The notes beneath the pieces were generated by a model, which did not search any database, was not told where the DNA came from, and worked only from the letters and a program-made list of their open reading frames with translations. This document shows, one piece after another, positions 7,001 to 12,121 of a DNA stretch of 12,121 nucleotides. The DNA lies in NCBI GenBank assembly GCA_028293305.1, contig JAQGPD010000275.1:1-12121 (forward strand). The letters run 5' to 3'. Position 1 is the stretch's first letter, and every line of letters begins with the position of its first letter. The stretch is from Verrucomicrobiales bacterium. Lineage in GTDB: Bacteria; Verrucomicrobiota; Verrucomicrobiia; Verrucomicrobiales; V1-33. The position numbers and the translations under genes were made by a program.

Positions 7001-7741
7001 TCAGGCGGGCGTGGCGGCGAGGAGGGTGGCTTCCATTTGCGCGGCCTGTTCCGGGGTGTCGATGCCGGGGCTGTCGTGATCCGTGATGACGCAGTGGATG
7101 GCGGCCCCGTTTTCCAAGGCCCGGAGCTGCTCCAGGCCTTCTGTCAGTTCCAGCAGGGACGGGGGCCAGGCGACGAATTGTTGGAGGAAAGCGCGCGAGA
7201 ATCCATAGAGCCCCATGTGGCGGTAAACGGGCAGACCGGGCACGGCGTTTCTTTGATAGGGGAGCGGGCTGCGGCTGAAATAGAGGGCGCGGCCGCGGGT
7301 GTCGAGAACGGCTTTGACGACGTTGGGATCGTGCTGGAGGGCGGGGTCGTGCAGGGGATGAACGGCCGTGATCATGCCGATGCCGGGATCCGCGGAAAGG
7401 CGGGCCGCGAGCTCTCCGATGAGGGCGGGGGAGATAAGGGGTTCGTCGCCCTGGACATTGATGAAGTGGGTGGCGTGGGGATCGGAAGCGGCGGCTTCGG
7501 CCAGTCGGTCGGTGCCGCTGGGGTGGTCGGGAGATGTCAGGACGGCTTCCGCACCGAAGGCCGCGGCGGCGTCCATGATGCGTTGATCATCCGTGGCGAT
7601 GATGACGCGGCTGAGCGCGGGGCAGGCGATGCAGCGCCGCCAGGTGCGCTCAATGAGGGATTGCCCGGCGATGAGATGCAGCGGCTTGCCGGGGAATCGG
7701 GTGGAGCCGAAACGGGCGGGGATGACGGCGGTGACGGGCAT
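7001..7741 (-). CDS. kdsB: 3-deoxy-manno-octulosonate cytidylyltransferase (CMP-Kdo synthetase)
   Basis: KdsB couples Kdo to CTP to give CMP-Kdo and pyrophosphate, the activated sugar that Kdo transferase adds to lipid A in the cytoplasm. The 246 residues match the usual length (E. coli 248). Landmarks are the nucleotide-binding loop IPARFGSTRFPGKPL (7-21), ATDD (49-52), HPSGTDR (73-79), NVQGDEPLI (95-103) with metal-binding D99, the ALYFSRSPLPYQR strand, HMGLYGF, and the C-terminal SPGIDTPEQ with metal-binding D228. This implies lipopolysaccharide with Kdo, so a diderm envelope. The ATG at 7741 is preceded by TTTTCCCCC and the 16-bp repeat array instead of a Shine-Dalgarno site. Its TGA stop (7001-7003) lies inside a TGTCAGG word. 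It sits 86 bases behind the MFS gene and 49 before the GH5-like gene. Nearest alternatives such as NeuA-type enzymes lack this motif set. Confidence 0.96.
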   Translation of the reverse strand: MPVTAVIPARFGSTRFPGKPLHLIAGQSLIERTWRRCIACPALSRVIIATDDQRIMDAAAAFGAEAVLTSPDHPSGTDRLAEAAASDPHATHFINVQGDEPLISPALIGELAARLSADPGIGMITAVHPLHDPALQHDPNVVKAVLDTRGRALYFSRSPLPYQRNAVPGLPVYRHMGLYGFSRAFLQQFVAWPPSLLELTEGLEQLRALENGAAIHCVITDHDSPGIDTPEQAAQMEATLLAATPA

Positions 7742-7747
7742 GGGGGA

Positions 7748-7799
7748 AAATTTGGAAATTAAGAAATTTGGAAATTGGGAAATGTGGGAATTTGGAAAT
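7748..7799. repeat. AT-rich 16-bp tandem repeat array just upstream of kdsB
   Basis: AAATTTGGAAATTAAG (7748-7763) is followed at once by AAATTTGGAAATTGGG (7764-7779) and a degenerate third unit (AAATGTGGGAATTTGG, then AAATG). It fills more than half of the 86-bp gap between the MFS gene and kdsB and ends 7 bases from the kdsB start. It stands out from the GC-rich surroundings. It may act in translation initiation or transcription, or be a family of intergenic repeats; no function is shown. Confidence 0.85.
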
Positions 7800-7827
7800 G
7801 GGGTGATCCGTTATGCGGGAGTGGGGG

Positions 7828-9066
7828 TTAGGAAAGGGGGGTGGGTTTCCCGTGCGTTGTTGGGGATCTTTCCTGAAGGAAGGCCAGGAAGCCCCAGAGA
7901 AGGGCGGCGAGGAGGAGGACGAAGGGAAGGACGAGGAGGGCTTTGGAAAGGCTGGCCCAGCTGTCCGAGAGATGGCCGACGATGCTGGGGGAGGAGAGAT
8001 CGCCGAACAGATGGATGATGAAAATGGAGCCTGCCATGGCGCTGGCGCGGAGGGCGGGGGGGGCGGATTCCAGGATGAGGGTATTGATAGGGCCGGTGCC
8101 GAGGAAGCAGCAGAACATGGCGACGGCGAGGGCGGTCATGCCGGTGATTTTGTCAGGCGAGGAGAAGGCGACCCAGGCGGCTGGAGCACCCAGAAGCATG
8201 GAAAGCGCGAGAGTGCCGGCGTAACCGCTGCGGCGTCGTTTTTGCCAGGCGGTGGCGGCCAGGCCCCCTAGCAGGGTGCCCGCGAGGCCGGCGCCCACGA
8301 GGACATAGCCAAAAAATTCGGAGGCTTTTTCCACGGGCATTCCGTAGGCGCGGTGGAGGAAGCTGGGGCCCCAGTGAGCCATGGCGCCGAGGGCGAAGGT
8401 GTAGGCGGTGTAGCCCCAGACGCTGAGATTGTAGTCCCGGCCTTTGAAAAGCGCGGCGACGTCCTTCCAGCCTGGAAGCTTGTGACTGCCATCGGGACTG
8501 CCGGTGCGGGCGGGCTCCTTGAAAGGCAGCAGCAGGAGGGCCAAAACCAAACCGGGGGCTCCCGCGTAAATGAAGGCGTGCCGCCATCCGTATTTCGCGG
8601 CGATGATGCCGCCCACGACGCTGCCAACGGCGGCGCCGATGGGGATGGCCGTGTAAAAAAGCGTCAGGGCGTTGTTCCGTTTTTCAGGTGGATAGACATC
8701 CGACAGCCAGGCCGGACTGACGGTGGCATAACTGGCCTCGCCGACTCCCACCATGGCCCTCCAAAACAGGAGCATGCCAAGGCTGGCGGCGAATCCCGTC
8801 ATGATGGTGGCGGAGCTCCAGATGAGGATGCCGCCGGCGATGAGCCATTTCCGGGAGGCGCGGTCGCCAAGCCAGCCGAAGAAAGGAGATGTCAGGAAAT
8901 ACCCCAGCATGAAGATGGTGGCCAGACTCCCGGCTTTGGCATCATCCAGCCCGAGGTCTTTTTGCAGGCCCGGGAGGACTGCCGACAGGACGTAGCGGTC
9001 GAAGTAATTGAACAGATTCAATCCTGTGAGGATAACCAATGTCTGACGGGGAGTGAGGGAGCGCAC
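7828..9066 (-). CDS. Major facilitator superfamily transporter, spinster-like
   Basis: The 412-residue protein has about 12 hydrophobic helices in two halves joined by a central charged loop (about 183-210). The first helix carries NYFDRYVLSAVLP (20-32), and the loop between helices 2 and 3 has the MFS motif A (GWLGDRASRK, 64-73). Helix 4 has FWRAMVGVGEASY (101-113), then SPAWLSDVYPPEKRNNAL, the pattern of spinster-like carriers; a weaker motif A copy (GHLSD, 364-368) lies in the second half. Such carriers move lipids or small organic anions by proton coupling; the substrate cannot be given. Translation starts with GTG at 9066, as the frame reaches TAA at 9076-9078 after only three more codons. 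There is no Shine-Dalgarno site. It may head an operon with kdsB and the GH5-like gene. A G8 tract (8056-8063) lies in the coding part. Confidence 0.88.
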   Translation of the reverse strand: MRSLTPRQTLVILTGLNLFNYFDRYVLSAVLPGLQKDLGLDDAKAGSLATIFMLGYFLTSPFFGWLGDRASRKWLIAGGILIWSSATIMTGFAASLGMLLFWRAMVGVGEASYATVSPAWLSDVYPPEKRNNALTLFYTAIPIGAAVGSVVGGIIAAKYGWRHAFIYAGAPGLVLALLLLPFKEPARTGSPDGSHKLPGWKDVAALFKGRDYNLSVWGYTAYTFALGAMAHWGPSFLHRAYGMPVEKASEFFGYVLVGAGLAGTLLGGLAATAWQKRRRSGYAGTLALSMLLGAPAAWVAFSSPDKITGMTALAVAMFCCFLGTGPINTLILESAPPALRASAMAGSIFIIHLFGDLSSPSIVGHLSDSWASLSKALLVLPFVLLLAALLWGFLAFLQERSPTTHGKPTPLS

Positions 9067-9074
9067 GCGTGGTG

Positions 9075-9101
9075 ATTACATGCAATTTCCCGCCGCGACA
9101 A
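9075..9101 (-). promoter_or_regulatory. Weak candidate promoter for the MFS gene, giving a nearly leaderless mRNA
   Basis: On the minus strand TGTAAT (9075-9080, 5 of 6 to the -10 box) is preceded after 15 bases by TTGTCG (9096-9101, 4 of 6 to the -35 box). Only 8 bases separate the -10 box from the GTG at 9066, so the transcript would start almost at the start codon. The short spacer makes this uncertain. The rest of the 120-bp divergent gap (9067-9186) is GC-rich with no clear plus-strand promoter. Confidence 0.25.
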
Positions 9102-9186
9102 GAAGGGACACGCGGACCGGGGAAGGGGAAAACCCGGCCGGGATCAGGGGCGATTGAAAAGCTGGAAAGCAGCGCCACGGTCGGGC

Positions 9187-12121
9187 GTGAATAAATCCTG
9201 GAAGCGCCGCCGGCTGATGCTGTGGGCCGGGCTGTTGATGCTCGGGGGAGCGGTGTGGCTGGGTGTTTATGCCTGGGATCAGGGGTTCACGAAAAAATGG
9301 CGCGGACTCATCGCCAAGGAACTGGCGAAACACGGACTGCGCGCGGACATCGGCCGCCTGACGCTGGATCCGGTGGAGGGATTGACGGCGCGGGATGTGA
9401 AGTTGTTCGATATGACGCACCGCGACCAGCACTTGGCGGACATCGACCGGATCAGTCTGGACGTGGATGTGGCCCGGCTGGTGAATCAGGAGGACTTCCT
9501 GCGGACCATCCATCTGCAAAAAGCGGACGTTTCCCTGCCGGTGGATCCCGGGGATCCGAAAAGTGAGTGGCTGACGGTGAAGGATCTGAATGCGCGGCTG
9601 GTTTTCCAACAGGACCGCATTGAAATCGCGAAGGCGGAGGGAGAAGTCTCGGGCATCGCCGTCAAAGTGTCAGGAAGTGTCAGGAAGCCGCGTTCCGTCA
9701 CCGCGACGCGGGATGAGAAAGAGCGTGTTAAGGAGGAGCGGACACGGCAATTGCGGGAGATGCGGGATCGGAGGGGAGCGCTGCGATCGGTGCTCAGAAT
9801 GCTGGACCGTTTTGAAATTCCCAGGGTGGACGGCGTGCCGGCGCGGGCGCACAAGGCGGAGCTGAGCCTGGAGGTGCAGGGAGATTTGTCGGATATAGAC
9901 AGGATGGAGGTCCGGGCCATGCTGACGGGCGGGGCGCTGCGGCACCGGGGCGGGATGGTGGAAAGTTTTGACGCGTCGATGCGGCTGGCGGATGGATTGC
10001 TGACCCTGCACCGTTTGTCCGTGAAGGATGCGCAGGGCGCGCTGAATGCCGCGGCGACGTGGAAAATACGTGAAGCTCCCGGTGTGGATTTTTCCGTGGA
10101 TTGTTCGCTGGATCTGCAAACGCTGCTGCGCACGGCCCTGGATGAGGCCGCGTGGCTTGGCGAGGTGGTTTGTTATACCCCGCCATCCGTGGTGTGGAAC
10201 GGGCGGTGGCTGACGGGCGAGACCAATGGCGGCTGGCCGGTCGAAGGGCAGGGGAGGGTGCGGATGGGGAGGTTTTCGACGAAGGGCATGGTTTTTGATG
10301 GATTGGAGGCGAAACTGGCGCTGAAGCCGGAGCGGGTGATTTATGTCAGGGAAGGCGTCCTGACACATCATTCCGGGGAAGTCCGCGGACAGGTTTTGAT
10401 GGGGGGCGCGGGGGGCCGCTATGAGTTGGACTGGCGCATGGCGGTCGGAGCGGCGGCCCCGTTTTTGCCGGAGGGTGGAATGCGGAATTTGTTGGAGCGG
10501 TTTGACTTCGACCCGGCCTCGCGCATTGCCGTGAAGCTGCAGGGTGATGGCACCGGGGAGGCCGGGAGCTGGCGGCATTCCGGACGGTTCCAGCTGCGGG
10601 ATTTTTCCTATCAGGGCACGCCTTTGAAGGAGGTCGCGGCGGGCGTGACGTGGAATCCGGCGGCGGCGGTGCCGCTGGTGTTCCGGGATGCGGTGCTGGA
10701 AATGAGCGAGGGGATCGGCAAAGCCAGGGAAGTGCGGTTGGACACGCGTCAGGGTTTGCTGACCCTGGTGGGCGGCGAGGGCACGCTGATGCCGGCGCCT
10801 TTGATGCATTTGTTTTTGCCGCCCTTGGGCCGCGAGTTGGAAAAGTATCGATTCGAAAAATCGCCGGAAGCCAGAATGGACGGGGTGATTGATTTGCGCG
10901 GGCTTGAGCGCAGCGACTATCGCATTGTGATGAGGAGTCGGAGCCGATGCGGATTGGACGTGGCGGGGAATCCCATGGAGTTCGACCAGGCGGCTGGAAA
11001 TGTGCATATCTTGGGGCCGTTCCTGAGCTTGGAACTGACCGGAGCCACCGCGCCGGGGACGTCCGCATTTCATCTTTTGAGGTTCGAGGAGGCGGCGCCG
11101 GCGGCATTTTCCGGACGTTTTCCGTTGGGGCCAAAAGCGGGGATCAAGCCGGAATGGAAGGTGGACATCCGGGCTCCGGGGCGGGTGAGTCTGGATGTGT
11201 TGGGACGGCGATGGCCGTTGGAGCAATTCGCCGGCAGCATGCAGGACAAGGAAGGCGGTCTGAGCGGCACGGGCGGGGCGCAATTGTTGGATGGAAAATT
11301 CGGCGCCAGCCTGGAATTTCCGGATTCGCGCAGTCCGGCGCACCATGGCAGCGTGGTGGTGGAGAATGTCTCCTTCGCCCGGTTGGCCGCCATAGTGGAC
11401 CCTTCCCACAAAACCGAGGGGCGGTTGACGGGCAGCTTTTCCTATCACATTCCCGGAGCCTCCGCCGAGGCCTTGACAGGCAAGGGCGAGGCCACCCTGG
11501 AGGAGGCGAATATCTTCGCGCTGCCTTTATTGGGGCCGCTGTCCTCCTTGATCGATGCGCTGATCCCGGGCGAGGATTTGCTATACAGCGTGGCCCGCAA
11601 AGCCACCGCCACCTTGTCCGTCGCGGATGGGAAAGTGAGTGTGCCGGACTTCAAGGCGGAGACGGCGGCATTCCGTCTGACGGCGGCCGGAGAGGTCGAC
11701 TATCTGAAGGATCGGGTGGATTTTCTTGCCAGGGTGAACCTGCGCGGAGCACCGGGGATGTTGCTGTATCCGGTGAGCAAATTGTTTGAATACGCGGCCG
11801 ACGGAACGATGGCGGACCCGTCCTGGCATCCCCGGTTTTTTGGCGGCCCCTTCCGTCCCAAGGCGGGATCGGACGAGAAGAATAACAAAGAATCGTCAGG
11901 CACGGAGGAAGTGAAGCGCGCTGTGGAAATCGAGCAGGATGGCGGCGCGACGACGGAGACCGGCAAACCCAAGCCCACAAACAAGGAAAAGGAAAAGGAA
12001 AAAGACCAAGATAAGGACAAGGATGGAGCGAAGGACAAGGACGGGGGAAAAGACAAACCGGCCGATAAATCCAGGGAGGAAACCAAATCCGAAGTTCCCG
12101 CCTCCATCCGGGATGCGGAAA
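9187..12121 (+). CDS. AsmA-like envelope protein with charged C-terminal tail, cut by the window edge
   Basis: The frame is open for 978 codons from GTG at 9187 to the window edge. MNKSWKRRR followed by a hydrophobic helix (residues 10-30) gives a signal anchor in the inner membrane with the rest in the periplasm. Residues 53-74 (ADIGRLTLDP, then GLTARDVKLF) are the usual opening of AsmA/TamB/YhdP-type proteins. A long beta-rich body follows, and residues about 765-885 (GEATLEEANIFALPLLGPLS, then VADGKVSVPDFKAET) match the AsmA-like C-terminal region. AsmA-like proteins form hydrophobic grooves thought to carry phospholipids to the outer membrane. Residues 173-206 are a charged, probably helical insert. 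From about 929 to 970 the chain is low-complexity lysine, aspartate and glutamate, encoded by purine-rich hexamer repeats. The frame is also open upstream; TTG at 9154, after AGGGG, is an alternative start, but GTG 9187 gives a typical anchor. It diverges from the MFS gene. The family call is good; the true length is unknown. Confidence 0.85.
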   Translation, partial: MNKSWKRRRLMLWAGLLMLGGAVWLGVYAWDQGFTKKWRGLIAKELAKHGLRADIGRLTLDPVEGLTARDVKLFDMTHRDQHLADIDRISLDVDVARLVNQEDFLRTIHLQKADVSLPVDPGDPKSEWLTVKDLNARLVFQQDRIEIAKAEGEVSGIAVKVSGSVRKPRSVTATRDEKERVKEERTRQLREMRDRRGALRSVLRMLDRFEIPRVDGVPARAHKAELSLEVQGDLSDIDRMEVRAMLTGGALRHRGGMVESFDASMRLADGLLTLHRLSVKDAQGALNAAATWKIREAPGVDFSVDCSLDLQTLLRTALDEAAWLGEVVCYTPPSVVWNGRWLTGETNGGWPVEGQGRVRMGRFSTKGMVFDGLEAKLALKPERVIYVREGVLTHHSGEVRGQVLMGGAGGRYELDWRMAVGAAAPFLPEGGMRNLLERFDFDPASRIAVKLQGDGTGEAGSWRHSGRFQLRDFSYQGTPLKEVAAGVTWNPAAAVPLVFRDAVLEMSEGIGKAREVRLDTRQGLLTLVGGEGTLMPAPLMHLFLPPLGRELEKYRFEKSPEARMDGVIDLRGLERSDYRIVMRSRSRCGLDVAGNPMEFDQAAGNVHILGPFLSLELTGATAPGTSAFHLLRFEEAAPAAFSGRFPLGPKAGIKPEWKVDIRAPGRVSLDVLGRRWPLEQFAGSMQDKEGGLSGTGGAQLLDGKFGASLEFPDSRSPAHHGSVVVENVSFARLAAIVDPSHKTEGRLTGSFSYHIPGASAEALTGKGEATLEEANIFALPLLGPLSSLIDALIPGEDLLYSVARKATATLSVADGKVSVPDFKAETAAFRLTAAGEVDYLKDRVDFLARVNLRGAPGMLLYPVSKLFEYAADGTMADPSWHPRFFGGPFRPKAGSDEKNNKESSGTEEVKRAVEIEQDGGATTETGKPKPTNKEKEKEKDQDKDKDGAKDKDGGKDKPADKSREETKSEVPASIRDAE
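9668..9684 (+). repeat. Two TGTCAGG words 10 bp apart (direct repeat)
   Basis: The decamer GTGTCAGGAA occurs twice in a row from 9667, so the two TGTCAGG copies (9668-9674, 9678-9684) lie on the same face of the helix. They encode V-S-G-S-V-R in the AsmA-like gene. Confidence 0.9.
10344..10365. repeat. Inverted pair of TGTCAGG words
   Basis: TGTCAGG (10344-10350) and CCTGACA (10359-10365) face each other across 8 bases, inside the AsmA-like gene (Y-V-R-E-G-V-L-T). The pair could form a 7-bp hairpin or bind a dimeric protein. Confidence 0.85.
11980..12053 (+). repeat. Purine-rich hexamer repeats encoding the K/D/E tail
   Basis: Units of GGAAAA, then AAGGAC and variants, are repeated several times and encode KEKEKEKDQDKDKD and similar. 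The purine-only strand and short unit suggest growth by slippage. All units keep the reading frame. Confidence 0.75.

Noticed and set aside
6869..7762. 297-codon open frame on the plus strand
   Set aside because: Antisense to kdsB, whose motifs are unambiguous; glycine-rich shadow.
7748..7799. CRISPR array
   Set aside because: The 16-bp units are directly adjacent with no spacers and no cas gene is present.
8353..9075. 240-codon open frame on the plus strand, next to the divergent gap
   Set aside because: Antisense to the MFS gene; rich in G, E, D and R with no hydrophobic core or motif.
9133..9142. GC-rich inverted repeat in the divergent gap as an operator
   Set aside because: The CCCGG/CCGGG pairings here are 5 bp or less in very GC-rich DNA, so chance is the simplest explanation.
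9670..11448. 592-codon open frame on the minus strand
   Set aside because: It is antisense to the AsmA-like gene and gives a P/R/H/Q-rich product with no motif; the plus-strand frame has clear family features.

Overview
The window looks like a chromosomal piece of a GC-rich, Gram-negative (diderm) bacterium, most probably a verrucomicrobium. The clues are kdsB (Kdo activation for lipopolysaccharide), an AsmA-type envelope protein, a long secreted protein with lectin-like and PA14-like modules, a prepilin-type protein of over 500 residues, and the lack of Shine-Dalgarno sites. The phylum is an inference from gene style, not from a marker gene.

Layout. All genes from the left edge to 9066 are on the minus strand. 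From left to right: the N-terminal part of a DUF72/YecE-like protein (1-546, cut by the window edge); a strong intrinsic terminator (597-630); a 1066-residue exported protein with a lectin-like N-terminus and three PA14-like modules (668-3868); a 226-bp AT-rich gap with two hairpins and a G8 tract; a 502-residue prepilin-like protein whose C-terminal half resembles the 'choice-of-anchor K' domain (4095-5603); a 169-bp AT-rich gap with a candidate promoter; an exported GH5-like glycoside hydrolase (5773-6951); kdsB (7001-7741); a short array of AT-rich 16-bp repeats (7742-7827 gap); and a spinster-like MFS transporter (7828-9066). After a 120-bp divergent gap, an AsmA-like inner-membrane-anchored protein runs on the plus strand from 9187 off the right edge. 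There are no RNA genes, insertion sequences or CRISPR arrays, and no gene-free stretch above 226 bp.

How the genes may work together. The right half is about the envelope: the MFS carrier, KdsB and AsmA-like protein fit inner-membrane and outer-membrane lipid metabolism, and the GH5-like enzyme sits 49 bp behind kdsB, probably in the same transcript. The left half holds two large surface or exported proteins (prepilin-anchored and PA14/lectin-like) that may form an adhesion or polysaccharide-contact module.

The most unusual signal is not a gene. The heptamer TGTCAGG occurs 16 times in 12.1 kb by hand count (about 1.5 expected for equal base composition), 13 times on the plus strand. It sits across genes, in one gap and over a stop codon. 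In the minus-strand genes it is mostly written as the codons CTG ACA, which suggests selection on the DNA word itself, as for a Chi-like, uptake or chromosome-polarity sequence.
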